Source of the DNA: Bactrocera neohumeralis
Taxonomy: Eukaryota > Arthropoda > Insecta > Diptera > Tephritidae
Direction: 5' to 3'
NCBI RefSeq assembly: GCF_024586455.1
Contig: NW_026089623.1
Coordinates: 7,350,204-7,414,203, forward strand
DNA length: 64,000 nt
Both the position numbers and the translations under genes were made by a program. Shown here one piece after another: positions 1 through 11,103 of this stretch. Position 1 is the first letter of the stretch. Every line of letters starts with the position of its first letter. Under the pieces are notes generated by a model. It saw only the letters and a program-made list of their open reading frames with translations. It searched no databases and had not been told where the DNA came from.

Positions 1-376
1 TATTAAAAGAGGATAAAACGCTATCTGCGGCTCCATCTACTTTATTTCGTAATATGCCTACCGCTTGGTAGCGTCTTGAGCTCCCCGGATACGCTTCGAA
101 CACCCTATAAGCAGTATGAGCTGCTTGTCTCCAAGACACATAACGGGTCGCTTCGCCTTTGAACTCCGGCAAGGTTTTCACAAGGTCCAAGGATTCGTCA
201 CATGGTATTCCGGGTTGAATAGTCACCGGTTCGTATTGGGTAACACGAACTGGTGTTTCGATTCTTGCTAACCTGTTTGTCAGTTCGTCAACCCGAGACT
301 GAAATTCTCGCCTGGAATGCTCGGTCGCAGCACGAATGGCAGTATTAAGAAGAGCTTCTAGAGTTTGTGCCTCCAT
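1..376 (-). pseudogene. gag: gypsy-type retrotransposon gag, N-terminal part (cut by window edge)
   Basis: Reading the minus strand from the ATG at 376-374 gives an open frame of 125 codons that runs off the window. It starts MEAQTLEALL, has an Arg/Glu-rich helical stretch, and then the segment LPEFKGEATRYVSWRQAAHT followed by RYQAVGILRNKVDGAADSVL. This wording (a short acidic target segment, YVSWR, then ILRNKV) is typical of the capsid-like Gag of insect Ty3/gypsy elements. A leader and a primer-binding site lie upstream on the same strand at 377-965, which supports the assignment. No stop or frameshift is seen in the visible part, so this could be a fairly young copy; the rest of gag and pol would lie left of the window. 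Family assignment is by motif memory, not by search. Confidence 0.75.
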
Positions 377-1080
377 ATTTAATTTTTTCTAAGTCAGTCA
401 AGTGCTAAGTGGATATAGGGATTTCCCTTTCTACCCGTTACCCACCTTTACAAATTTAATTTATTATTTAAGAATTACCAAAAAGGATAGTAAAAAAAAA
501 AAAATATTTTTTTTTACTTTTTTATTTTTTTTAACAAAGTTAGCTGCTAAATCACTCTACTCACATGAAATTTTCCATATCTCGATAAGCTATGTCACTA
601 AATAAGGTATGATAAGGCAGCAGCACGATGATTCCTGGGGTTGTGATCCAGCAGCAGGAAGACTGGATTACGATGATTAAGATGCTTTATTTCTTAGAGC
701 ATTGGCTCCACACTTTCTCCCACGGTTAGGTAGTGTTTAAATTTCACAAAATAATATGTTTAATGCAATAAGAGTTTAATGAAATGGTTGCGGTTAAAAT
801 TTTTCAAAATAGAAAATTGTTCGTAGCTCTCACTATTTATGTAGTGTTAATTAAGTTAAATGTTTTTCCGCGACTGTCGGGTGGATTCGAACCACAGCCA
901 CGCACAGTATTTGTAATTTATAAGGATAACACAAGAACTGCACTATGGCCCCACGTTGGGTGCCAATTATTAAAACACTTGCTGAGTTTTAATCTTTTTT
1001 ATTTCTCTTGTTTACACAAGAGCAGCCGTTTGTATCGGTCGAGTTATTACAACTGATTTGCTTAATAAAATATTGCGACG
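377..1080 (-). mobile_element. gypsy-type element leader, tRNA-Lys primer site and partial LTR
   Basis: On the minus strand, positions 965-948 read TGGCACCCAACGTGGGGC, which fits the 18-base primer-binding site complementary to the 3' end of insect tRNA-Lys. It lies where expected between an LTR (the bases to the right, 966 to about 1,080) and the gag start at 376. The leader is long (about 570 bp) and includes an A/T homopolymer-rich stretch at 490-540. The LTR cannot be delimited: its outer part meets the 3' end of a LINE at about 1,080, so it is probably truncated or interrupted. Confidence 0.6.
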
Positions 1081-1108
1081 ACTACGCCTAAATACCTCAC
1101 TCTTTGTT

Positions 1109-3595
1109 TTACCTGTCAGTTGCTGCACATGTTTTGCCGTGTGACTTGCAAAATGCTAGTGCTGTTTCGACGGGGTCTGACCAAAGGGAGGAAGGTGTTA
1201 GAAGGGTAGGATTTGTAGGGCATGCAAAGAGGTGGTCAGTGTCATGCGGAGACTCGTTGCATGCAGGACATACATTGGGTATGTCTCGGTCTATTCTGGA
1301 TAAGTAGGAGTTTAACCTGCTACAGTATCCAGAATGAAGTTGCGCAAGGGTCACACGCGTTTCTCGCGGCAGCTGGAGCTCTTCGTCTGCGATGGGTGGA
1401 AGTTTGACTCCAAGAACGCCATTCAAGGGAAAGGAGTCGGTGAAGGTGTTGATGGCTCCGCTGTGAATGGCGGTCAGTACCTGTCGAAAGTTAGTTGCGT
1501 CCGAAGTCCGGTGGGCGTACTGTACGATGTCGTCGACGTAATCCAGGAATGACCTTTTGATGCTCCTGGGCGGCGATTCCGCTCCAAGCAGATGGCTGCA
1601 AGGGTGATTTCTGCGAAAGCATCCCAGCAGGAGCTGCTTAGAGAGGAGTTCATTATGCTCCTTAACTGAGAGCATAAGCGTCTCACTGTGGAGGTGTTCA
1701 ATGGGAGACATCAAAAGACATCCTGTAGTGGTCCGGAGTGGAGTGTTTTGACAGGTCTGTAGTTTCCTCATCTGCGTGCCACTGCATCCAGGCGACCATA
1801 TGGGAGCTGCGTAATTGAGGACCGGCCGGCCGATTGTTTTGTATGTTGCCAACAACGTTTCTTTTTCTTTTCCCCATGTGCTGCCGGTTAGCGACTTGAG
1901 GATTTTGTTGCGGCTCTGTACCTTGGCGATAATCGCGGTCGTATGAGGAGAGAAGGAGCATAGACTGTCGAATGTTACACCTAAAATCTTAGGATTATTG
2001 ACAGTCGGGATTTTGACGCCGTCGACTGCAATATTAAGCCCAAGTCTATACTCCTTCGTCCAGTTTGTGAAAATGGTCGCTGTGGATTTGGTGGGGGAAA
2101 GTGTGAGATTTCGTGCAGAGAGGAAACGAGAAAGGTCGGAGAGGTAGCTGTTTACCTTCGAACACATGCCATCGATTCCATTGTCCGACGCCAATATCGT
2201 GCAGTCATCAGCGTACGAGGTTATGGAAACTCCCTCTGGTGGTTGTGGGAGTTTCGAGATGTTGAAATTAAACAGTAGCGGGGAAAGGACATCACCCTGC
2301 GGAACCCCTGTTTAATTCTTCTCAGTTTAGATGTTTCACCTCGAAATAGTACGGATGACTGGCGACCGCTCCAATAGTTCATGGTCCACCTCTTTAGCCC
2401 TGGATGAAGCGTAGTTGTTTCAATGTCCTGCAGTAGTGTTGTGTGATTGCCTGTGTCAAAAGCTTTTGACAGGTCCAACGCTACGAGGATCGTTCTTTCG
2501 CAGGGTGAGGCCGCGAACTATCTGAGCGTTTATGACGCTAAGTGCTGTGGTGGTGCTGTGCACTTTTTTTGGGAGTAGCAAGGCCTCAAGTGTCTTCACT
2601 ACTGGGGAGAGAAGAGTTATCGGTCGATAAGATTCCCCTTTGTTGGCGGGTTTCCCAGGTTTCAGTAGTGGGACCACTCTTCCGACTTTCCACACATCGG
2701 GTATTTGAAGAGTGGTCAGCGGCAGATTGAGGACCTTGGTGAGATATCCTACTCCCGTCGAGCCTAGATGCTTTAGCATTAGCATGTTGATTCCATCAGG
2801 GCCAATGGATTTGGAAGATTTTGGCTTTTTGATGACACCCTGAACCTCCTCATCGGTGAAAGTAAGTGGCGCGCCGTCGTTTGGCATTTTGCGCAGCCGT
2901 CGGTTAACACATCGTTTAGCTTTGTCTACCGAAGGGTGCAATGTGAACTGCCGGCTAAAATAGCTCGCGCACTTCTTCGGGTCCGAAGAGGCATGACCAT
3001 TGAATTGAACTTCAACTCGGTCGTCATGTCTCTTCGGGTTAGACAGAGCTTTGACAGTAGCCCAAAGCTTACTCACACCGGTGGAGAGGTTACAGGACTT
3101 CAGGTGCTCTATCCATTTCGTCCGCTTATGTTGGTTTACCATACGCCGAATCTCCAAATTGAGATCCCTTATTCGGGGATCCCCGGGATCGGCATGGCGT
3201 AAGGTGTCGCGCTCATTAGCTAAAACAGCTGCTTCGGCTGGGAAATAGGGGCGGATTTCTGCTATTCTTCCAGCCAGGATGAAGCGAGCGGTAGCTGCTG
3301 TGATCACCTTGCGGAATTGACGTTCGCCAACGCATACGTCCATAGGAATAGGTAGAGCGTTGAAGGTGCTCTCAGTAAATTCTGTGAAGCCGACCCAATT
3401 ACCTTTGTTTAAGTTAATGTAGGTGCGGTTGTCCACAGAAACAAAATCAGGAGGCTTCTCGATCGAAATAATTATGGGCAGATGATCTGATGCGAGAGTT
3501 AGCATAGGTCGCCAGGTTATGCTGTTTATCAGACCACCGCTAGCAATGGTGCGAGCTATTACAGGTGCCCATAACTCTGGTGGGGGCTTCGTCAT
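1109..3595 (-). pseudogene. LINE A reverse transcriptase and C-terminal zinc knuckle, frameshifted
   Basis: The reverse transcriptase fingers and palm are visible as SKSIGPDGINMLMLKHLG, GKPANKGESYRPITLLSPVVK and LDLSKAFDTGNH. The catalytic YADD box lies at 2,215-2,204. A one-base shift near 2,310 separates the conserved glycine-proline-glutamine turn from the preceding KQG, and another shift near 2,470 separates palm segments. The C-terminal part (2,194-1,109) has the CPACNESPHDTDHLFACP knuckle typical of Jockey-type LINEs. The last residues differ from those of the 56-57 kb copy, which there reads LGLPFDDVDDNLANL, so the 3' end of this copy may have been replaced. Confidence 0.85.
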
Positions 3596-4110
3596 TCATT
3601 GTGCAGAATGTCGAATCGTCAATCTGTTCCGCCAGCTCCATCCCCCTACGATCGTTTGACAGGCAGGAATGCCAAAGATCGTGGTGCCCGTTAAAGTCGC
3701 CTAGTACCAAACGGTTTTCACCACGAAGTAGCGCACCTATATTCGGCTGATATCCTGTTGGGCAACATGTAACTGTGGGGATGTATATATTAAATATTTC
3801 GAGCTCGACATCGCCTGGCCGGATAGCTATACCCTGCCATTCTAGGGTAGTATCCCTGGGGTCGATGGCTTCATCGATTAGGCGATACTGCACGGTGTTG
3901 TGCAATATGAAAGCTATGCCACCACCATTATCTCGCTCGCGATCTTTACGTATAACGTTGAAACCGGCACAACTCAGAAGATCTGACCGGCTGTTTAACT
4001 TGGTGTCTTGGACCGCAGCTATCGATACACGTTCCCGATTCATGAGTGCAACTATCTCCTCGATCTTGCTCTGGAGTCCGTTGCAGTTAAATTGAAGTAG
4101 CCGGCAAGTG
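3540..4110 (-). pseudogene. LINE A apurinic-type endonuclease domain
   Basis: The exonuclease/endonuclease/phosphatase fold is recognisable: LQFNCNGLQSK at the start, AAVQDTKLNSR (metal-binding acidic region), GGGIAFILHN, the IYIP strand, and LVLGDFNGHHDLWHS with the catalytic Asp-Asn. The Ser-Asp-His motif near the end is in the next frame (SDHLPIIISIEKP, at about 3,490). In live LINEs this enzyme nicks the target DNA so the 3' OH primes reverse transcription. The frame breaks at about 3,560. Confidence 0.8.
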
Positions 4111-4665
4111 ACACCAGCCAGTACAGGAATTGCACTTGACGGATATCACATTCCGACGTATGATGGCCTGACACACGGAACAGACTACGCGAGGGACCAA
4201 GAGCTGCTGGTTGGTTCTCGCACGAGGATTGGAGCGGGATGAAGGTTGGGGGGGGGACAATTCAGAAGGGGAGCTATGTTGCCTGGTTGAGCTCCTGGGT
4301 ACCGTGGAGTACCTCTGTTGGCCACTCGGATTGAGTGGCGGCGCAGCGCGCGAACTGTGTGCGGATTGCACAGCCGTAGAGGCTTGTGTCGCAGTATTGC
4401 GCAGGCAACATGGGGCCACGTAACGCGTGGTCCACTCCCTATGCGTCTTAAGGCCTAAGCAGGTCTTAAGACGTCTCCATCCATTGCATGTGTTACACCT
4501 AACCGAGGTGGAGTTTGGATGGAGCCGTTTTGCGCATACGCAGCAGAAAAATTCCTCAGGGCCCTGGTTGGACTCAATGCCGGCGCGACTCAGGAGGATA
4601 CAGAGCAACCCTGCTGCAAGGCATTGCTCCAGTGACGACAAACTATACAAATTAACACTTACCAA
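4087..4665 (-). pseudogene. LINE A N-terminal zinc-finger region
   Basis: The frame contains two PHD-like cysteine clusters. The first is CCVCAKRLHP...VRCNTCNGW...CC and the second CSVCQAIIRRN...VKCNSCTGWCH, separated by a Ser/Pro/Arg-rich linker. LINEs of the Jockey/CR1 group often carry such fingers ahead of the endonuclease, where they are thought to help bind nucleic acid. The frame stops at 4,087 and the endonuclease continues in another frame from about 4,110 (CRLLQFNCNGLQSKIEEIV), so a frameshift separates them. Confidence 0.65.
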
Positions 4666-5361
4666 ACGGGGTTAGATCGCCGAAAGAACAGCCCTTGGTC
4701 GGATGAAATCCGAGTCAATTCCGGTGCGTAGAACCGGCTGTCGACGCTTATTCATCAGTATCGGTGGGAGAGTTGTTGTTACGCTATTTCCACACTCAAA
4801 CCTGCCGACGCACCGTCAGCAATATCGGTGGGAGTGGAGTGTTGACCGGATACGTGTTTATCGGTGTAAACTTATATGTATATTCGAGCTTTGTTCACTT
4901 TTATTCATTATGAAACACTAATGTTGTTTTTATTTTAAACAAATTTAGATATTCTGCATACAAACAGATATCTTATACTCGCTGGAATATTCGAGATATT
5001 TGCGTTTAAAGCTGAAAATTACCACTATTCTAAAAACGTATTTTTCGATTTAAAATTAATTTTACACTTACATATATTTCGCATTTTTATGTCCACTAAC
5101 ACTTCACTTGGAGAATGGAGTCACGTGTAGAAGTTCACGCAAGTGAGGAAAGTTCTCTGATCGCCATTCACTTGGGAGTGGATAGAAACGATTCTTTTAC
5201 ACATGACTCAAGCAGCTCACTACTTCCGGTCTTTGACCAAGTATCCTCTGGGTAGTCTAAGAACATCCGTTTGAAGGCGAGCTAAAGTGAGAAGGCGAAA
5301 TATCCCCTACATAGGGTTGTGCGCTGGGTTTGGGACCCGCCACGTAAAAAAAACACCCCCA

Positions 5362-6672
5362 ATGAATAGTAACAACCAGCCTCGGATGAGAGACCCCCCT
5401 TTTGATGACGACCACGGCAAACGAAATAAGGACTTCGATTTAAGGGCATGCACCTGGAATGTCCGGCCCACTAATTCAGAAGGTGCCCCTCCTCAGTTGG
5501 TTGATGTTCTCGTTACAGTGAAGGCTGACATCACCGCCGTCCAAGAAATGCGATGGACGGGACGAGGACAAAGACGAGTAGGTCCTTGTGACATTTACTA
5601 CAGTGGCCATATAAAGGAGTGCAAGTTTGGTGTGGGATTCGTGGTGGGAGAGAGACTCCATCGCCGAGTACTATCATTCACTGCGGTGAATGAACGTCTT
5701 GCCACAATCCGCATCAAAGCGAGGTTCTTCAACATATCGCTGATTTGCGCCCACGCCCCGACGGAAGAGAAGGACGATGTGACCAAAGATGCCTTTTATG
5801 AGTGCTTGGAGCGCACTTATGAGAGCTGCCCCCGCCACGATGTCAAAATCGTGCTTGGCGACTTTAACGCCAGGGTGGGCAAAGAAGGTATCTTTGGCAC
5901 TACGGTCGGTAAATTCAGCCTGCACGACGAAACATCCCCAAATGGGTTGAGGCTGATTGACTTCGCCAGGGCCCGAAATATGGTTATCTGTTATACTAGA
6001 TTCCAGCATAAAAAGATTCATCAAGTTACCTGGCTGTCTCCGGATCGAAAAACTGCCAACCTGATCGATCATGTTCTGATAGACGGAAGACACGTCTCCA
6101 GTGTTTTAGATGTGCGTGCGCTCCGAGGTCCTAACATCGACTCGGACCACTATCTTTTTGCAGCTAAGATTCGCCCCCGCCTCTGTGCAGCAAAAAACGC
6201 ACGCCAACAAACACAAGGAAGGTTCGACGTCGAGAAGCTGCAATCACAACAGACAGCCGAACAATTCTCTACTCGGCTTGCACTCCTGCTCTCTGAGAGC
6301 ACTCGTCAACAAATCGGAATAAGGGAACTGTGGGACGGCATTTCAAACTCCTTACGTACAGCTGCTACCGAAATCATTGGTTTTCGGAAAGTGCAAAAGA
6401 ACAGCTGGTATGACGAGGAGTGTCGTCTCGCAGCGGAGAGAAAACCGGCTGCCTACCTCGCAACGTTACGATCGACCACAACACGTGCGGGATGGGATAG
6501 ATACCGAGAGTTGAAGAAGGAAGCGAGACGCATTTGCAGACAGAAAAAGAAAGAGGCCGAAATGTGTGAGTACGAAGAGCTTGATAAGCTGGCCGACACG
6601 GGTAATGCTCGAAAATTCTACGAAAAAATGCGGCGGCTTGCAGAAGGTTTCAAGACCGGAGCATACACTTGA
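5362..6672 (+). pseudogene. RTE LINE endonuclease half of ORF (premature TGA)
   Basis: The frame is open back to 5,287 through a GTG codon; the first ATG is at about 5,362. The endonuclease motifs are CTWNVR, AVQEMRWTGRGQRR, LICAHAPTEEKDD, KIVLGDFNARVG and PNIDSDHYLFAA, which together are characteristic of RTE/BovB proteins that genome annotations often call craniofacial development protein 2-like. A basic linker (KEARRICRQKKKEAE) leads towards the reverse transcriptase. The frame ends in a TGA at 6,670-6,672, after which the same frame continues with recognisable RTE residues (LVTDAQSILKLWREHFSSLL), so the stop is a point mutation. Confidence 0.85.
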
Positions 6673-8153
6673 AGAACCCCCAAAGGTGATCTAGTCACCG
6701 ATGCCCAGAGCATACTTAAATTATGGAGGGAACACTTCTCTAGCCTGCTGAATGGCAGTGAACGCACAACGCCAGGAGAAGGCGAACCGGATTCCCCCAT
6801 CGATGACGATGGAGCCGACGTTCCATTGCCCGACCATGAAGAAGTTCGAATAGCAATTACCCGCCTGAAGAACAACAAAGCGGCGGGGGAATCCATAAAA
6901 AAGGTGACCCCTCAATCTGCGCCAACCACCGTGGGATACGCCTCCTTAATATCGCGCATAAGGTTCTATCGAGCGTATTGTGTGACACATTAAAGCCCAC
7001 CGTCAACAAACTGATTGGACCTTATCAGTGTGGCTTTAGACTTGGAAAATCAACAACCGACCAGATATTCACCATGCGTCAAACACACATCTTCTTCGTC
7101 GATTTCAAAGCTGCTTTCGACAGCACGAAAAGGAGCTGCCTTTATGCCGCGATGTCTGAATTTGGTATCCCCGCAAAACTAATACGGCTGTGTAAACTGA
7201 CGTTGAGTAACACGAAAAGCTCCGTCAGAATCGGGAAGGACCTCTCCGAGCCGTCCGATACCAAACGAGGTTTCAGACAAGGTGATTCCCTATCGTGCGA
7301 TTTCTTCAACCTCCTTCTGGAGAAAATAGTTCGAGCTGCAGAACTAAATAGAGAAGGTACCATCTTTTATAAGAGTGTACAGCTGCTGGCGTATGCCGAT
7401 GATATTGATATCATCGGTCTCAGCACCCTCGCCGTTAGTTCTGCTTTCTCCAGACTGGACAAGGAAGCAAAAGAAATGGGTCTGGCAGTGAACGAGGGCA
7501 AGACGAAATATCTCCTGTCATCAAACAAACAGTCGTCGCACTCGCGACTTGGCACTCACGTCACTGTTGACAGTCATAACTTTGAAGTTGTAGATAATTT
7601 CGTCTATCTTGGAACCAGCGTAAACACCACCAACAATGTCAGCCTAGAAATCCAACGCAGGATAACTCTTGCCAACAGGTGCTACTTCGGACTGAGTAGG
7701 CAATTGAGAAGCAAAGTCCTCTCTCGACAAACAAAAACCAAACTCTATAAGTCACTCATAATTCCCGTCCTGCTATATGGTGCAGAGTCTTGGACGATGT
7801 CAACAACGGATGAGTAGACGTTGCGAGTTTTCGAGAGAAAAATTCTGCGAAAGATTTATGGTCCTTTGAGCATTGGCCACAGCGAATATCGCATTCGATG
7901 GAACGATGAGCTGTACGATATATACGATGACATTGACATAGTTCAGCGAATTAAAAGACAGCTGCTACGCTGGCTAGGTCATGTTGTCCGAACTCTGAAA
8001 GTATTCGACGCTGTACCCGCCCGGGAGAAGCAGAGGAAGAGGAAGACCTCCACTCCGTTTGGAGGACCAGGTGGAGAAGGACCTGGCTACGCTTGGAATA
8101 TCCAATTGGCGCCACGTAGCGAAAAGAAGAAACGACTGGCGCGCTGTTGTTAA
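6673..8153 (+). pseudogene. RTE LINE reverse transcriptase, internally deleted and frameshifted
   Basis: After KNNKAAG (about 6,890) roughly 65 residues expected in the fingers region are missing, and the frame changes to KGDPSICANHRGIRLLNIAH. The palm follows: KPTVNKLIGPYQCGFRLGKS, FFVDFKAAFDSTKR, TKRGFRQGDSLSC and LLAYADDIDIIG, with the catalytic YADD at 7,392-7,403. The thumb and C-terminal part continue (FVYLGTSVNTTNN, LYGAESWTM) to an in-frame TAG at 7,815-7,817, after which FERKILRKIYGPL continues in the same frame to about 8,153. The enzyme is thus inactivated by a deletion and at least two nonsense or frameshift lesions. Confidence 0.85.
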
Positions 8154-8210
8154 CTCGGCTATAATCGCGTAAGCGGTGTCTGCGCCAATTAAGAAGAAGA
8201 ACACTTCACT

Positions 8211-9060
8211 AATTCGTGTGATTTTTTTTTTAATATTAACTTATTGTTCAATTATATTTATTTAACATCAACTAAAGGATTGCACTATTGATCTCAAGAA
8301 CCCCCTCTATCCGACCATACATATTTTATTCCCGAAATCCTGTGTATTCTTAATTCTTCACAATTATAATTTTAACCAGACAATTCGTTTCAATTTAGAT
8401 TTTAAATTTTCTACATTTACATGTGTGTATATGTAGATATAACGCACAAATTACATATTTCGCAAAAATTCACTATCTATAACAAGAATTTGAATTAAAT
8501 ATGCACTATTTAACTTTAATAATTTAAAACTTACTCTCTTATTTTTTTGTTATGTTATACGGGCTCGATTCCGATTACTTTGGCGGAGGGGTAAAAAACC
8601 AAATTTCCGTATAAGTGGGGTATATACGGATAGGGGAGCTTCTCCAGAGGAGGAATATCCAAAATTAATGTAAAAATTACTAATATTTTTTAAAATATTC
8701 ACGATTAAAAGTTCAAAAATTTGCACTAAGAAAACATGTTATTTCTCTATGTTTCGCAAAATTTTTTCACATTTTTTACTTTGTATATTTAAATACACAC
8801 TCTAAGCTTTGAAATAAGTTTACATTTCACTTTTATTTTGCTATATTTTACCTAAATTTATTAATTTAAAAATCACTTAGCACACTCATCGTTGAAAAGG
8901 TTAGATTGTTTACAACTATGAGGAAAACGAGCCTTGCCACATCTTAAACAGTAAATATGTAGGATTTTTAACAATTTTTCTTTGTTTGTTTTATCGCGTG
9001 ATTCTTTTTTCTTTATTAACTATAAAAAAAACTTTCTACATATGTATATGTGTAATACGT
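8211..9060. repeat. AT-rich dispersed-repeat DNA (recurring GGATAGAGGAGG-type motif)
   Basis: No gene is seen. The stretch holds two members of a motif family that recurs through the window: 8,281-8,345 on the minus strand and about 8,600-8,660 on the plus strand. The part from 8,560 to 8,960 is related to 17,390-17,720 (shared ACAANTATGAGGAAA near the end) and, inverted, to 21,766-21,860. Confidence 0.5.
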
Positions 9061-9068
9061 AATTTATG

Positions 9069-9205
9069 TGACTGGAGTACTTTCGCGTAGTACTCCTTTC
9101 TGCGTAGGCGGCCTTCGGCAGCGCTCTAAAAAAATAACCCTGGCCGAGCGAATATCCGGGGTGACTGAATTACTATCGCGTAGTACTCCTTTCTGCGTTA
9201 AAAAT
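9069..9205. repeat. dispersed repeat, copy 1 (second copy inverted at 20,971-21,062)
   Basis: The block GCGTAGTACTCCTTTCTGCGT occurs twice here with about 92-bp spacing, framing GGCGGCCTTCG and a short A-rich run. The reverse complement of the region 20,971-21,062 matches it closely, so this is a repeat family, not unique DNA. Confidence 0.6.
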
Positions 9206-9235
9206 TAAAAAAATATATTGACTTTTTGTTACAAA

Positions 9236-9614
9236 GTGGTGAAAGTGGTTATATTCTTTGGTTATTATGCACTCATATTCAAACAAAATTTAAGTTTTCG
9301 TTATAAAATTGATAAATTTTGATTATTATTTTTGTCAGCGTTTTCCATTTATTTTTTATGATACATTGATTTGTATATTAGGTGACGATATATATATATA
9401 TATATTATATTTAAAATATAAGTTTGAGTGCATAATAACCAAAAAATATAACTACTTTATACCCAAAACTCAAATTTTGTTTGAATATGAGTGCATGATA
9501 ACCGTAAAATATAACCACTTTATATCCAAAACTCATATTTTAAATATAATAATATATATATCGTCCCTAAAATACAAACCAATGTATCATAAAAAATAAA
9601 TGGAAATCGCTGAC
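9236..9614. repeat. long imperfect palindrome (MITE- or foldback-like)
   Basis: The arm 9,334-9,399 (starting GTCAGCG, containing TTATGATACATTGATTTGTA) pairs with the arm at about 9,551-9,614 (ending CGCTGAC), some 64 bp each. Between and beside them, GGTTATTATGCACTCA at about 9,260 is inverted at 9,425 and 9,485. The whole could fold into a hairpin. No coding sequence is present; the open frame across it only reflects AT-rich repeat DNA. Confidence 0.6.
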
Positions 9615-9649
9615 AGATATAATAACCTATAACACTGTATATTTTTTAA

Positions 9650-10056
9650 TCAGGAGAACTTCCTCTTTCCAACGGTACCTTCAAATCGCGGCGCCAAAGA
9701 AATCGGAATTTTGCCGTTATACGCAATAGATTTGAATTTTCCAAATGGTCCAAATGATTTCTGTAATATTTAAATTTTTAATTATACACACAACATTCAA
9801 TTCACAATGCTTACCTTTTTCTCCTTCTTAAGCTTTTTCCTTTTCTCTATAATATATAAAGGAAATTAATAATATACATATAATAAATAATTTATAACAT
9901 ATCAAATTATCAAATAAAAACTTACCTCTTTAAAATCCATAATAAATTGCGCTTTTCGTTTTCTTCTTCTTCTTGAAAAATTTGGTATTCGTCTTTCCTT
10001 TTCTAGCAAGTTAACATTACAATATGTTTAGAATGTCGATAGTTTTCGTTATCTTA
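9650..10056. repeat. AT-rich DNA with a dispersed-repeat segment
   Basis: Bases 9,655-9,715 match the reverse complement of 17,396-17,465 (shared GGCGCC and GGTACC blocks). The rest, to 10,050, shows no gene, only A/T-rich sequence. Confidence 0.4.
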
Positions 10057-10060
10057 TAGT

Positions 10061-11103
10061 GCCCATACACGAGCACACAAGTGCGTTCGATCGGTATGAA
10101 TTCGTTTGCCCATACACGACACACAAATCCATTTTGCGTTCGTTCTTCACAGAGTTAACATATGCGACAGGCAAGCGGAACATTTCTTGGAATTTATTTC
10201 TAATGTAGCATTTTTATCTATTTCATTGTATTTCGTTAATAAGTTATTCCAACTTTTAATTTTCTTACACTAAATATGTATATGTATGAGCGTTTAGGCA
10301 AAAAGCGAAAACTTTAAAGAGTGATTTCTCGGTTTTTAATTTTTACGATTATTCTTAGTTGACGGGCAGGATAGGAAAAAAAACTAAAAGTCGTATGGAA
10401 TTAGGGCAAAGTTTATTATCATTGACATAAAATTATCTTATATTTAAACTAAAAAAATATTAAGAAAAGTCAAGTTTTAACATATTTTTAAACAGCATAA
10501 AGTAAAATTCTTTTTATCAGAAGCCACTATTTATTCAATTTTAAATAAAATTTTAAATTTTATACATTCTTTGGAATTTTCTTAGTTTAACTAGAAGATA
10601 AATTAATCAAAAATATGAATCTCTTTGAATTTTTTGTTTCCGATAGAAATTGCGACCTGCATCCTGCCCGCCGTCCGAAAATGTACATGTGAGATGCATC
10701 GGGTAATTGCTTCCTAAAGGCAGAATATCAAAGATTTCGTATCCGAAAAATTTGTGAAAGATGTTCAAATATATAACTATCTATAAAGCCTAGAAATTTC
10801 GCTTCAATCAATTATTTCTTTCCCTCCCAAAAAAAAATCCTCAAAAAAATCGATTTTTTGAAGCCTCGAAAGCAGGCTCTCCCCTTAACACTTGCCATTG
10901 TCCGCGATCTTCACTGTTCGGCGACAAGAGAGAAATGAGATTTTGTGCGCCGAAAACGCCATACACGATAAACATGTTCGCGCACCGATCGTAAAAAATC
11001 AAACATTTTCGCGAACACGGATCGGTACGCGAACAAGCCCATACACGATAAACCGCAAGCGCACACATACCGATCGAACGCACTTGTGTGCTCGTGTATG
11101 GGC
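10061..11103. mobile_element. non-autonomous DNA transposon with perfect 38-bp terminal inverted repeats
   Basis: The left end GCCCATACACGAGCACACAA... (10,061-10,098) is exactly inverted at 11,066-11,103, 38 of 38 bases. Shorter copies of the end motif CCATACACGA sit inside, near 10,111 in one orientation and near 10,958 and 11,039, giving subterminal repeats. The body, about 1,043 bp, has no plausible transposase. The flanks CTTATAGT (10,053-10,060) and CTTTTACT (11,105-11,112) agree at six of eight positions, which could be a decayed 8-bp target duplication as made by hAT elements, but they are offset by one base on the right, so I leave the superfamily open. Confidence 0.8.

Larger units (their letters stand above)
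1080..4860 (-). mobile_element. LINE family A (Jockey-group non-LTR retrotransposon), decayed copy
   Basis: A single decayed coding region read right to left: a cysteine-rich N-terminal part (4,665-4,087), an endonuclease (4,043-3,540), the reverse transcriptase (3,595-2,221) and a C-terminal part (2,194-1,109). The 5' untranslated part reaches at least 4,745, because its bases recur at 22,138 and 37,725, and it contains two near copies of the block ATCGGTGGGAG at about 4,760 and 4,825. Three or more frameshifts break the frame, so the copy is dead. Other pieces of this family lie at 22,138, 24,235, 26,545, 37,725 and 55,833. Confidence 0.85.
5098..8210 (+). mobile_element. RTE-clade LINE, near full length, with 11-bp target-site duplication
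   Basis: The 11-mer AACACTTCACT occurs at 5,098-5,108 and again at 8,200-8,210, exactly flanking the element, whose body is 5,109-8,199. The 3' end is a short (AAG)n tail, usual for RTE elements, which end in simple repeats rather than long poly-A. Bases outside the duplication join into one dispersed repeat copy that is found uninterrupted at 50,412-50,640 and partly at 13,545-13,620, so the empty site is visible. The coding region is broken by one stop and an internal deletion. Fragments of the same family lie at 50,978-51,312 (-) and in the 55,770-57,700 region (+). Confidence 0.9.

Noticed and set aside
875..905. A tRNA T-arm-like sequence (GTGGTTCGAATCCAC on the minus strand)
   Set aside because: No acceptor stem, anticodon arm or A box can be fitted around it; it lies in a retrotransposon leader. 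Partial resemblance only.
784..1056. A 90-codon open frame
   Set aside because: It runs antisense through the primer-binding site and LTR of the gypsy-type element.
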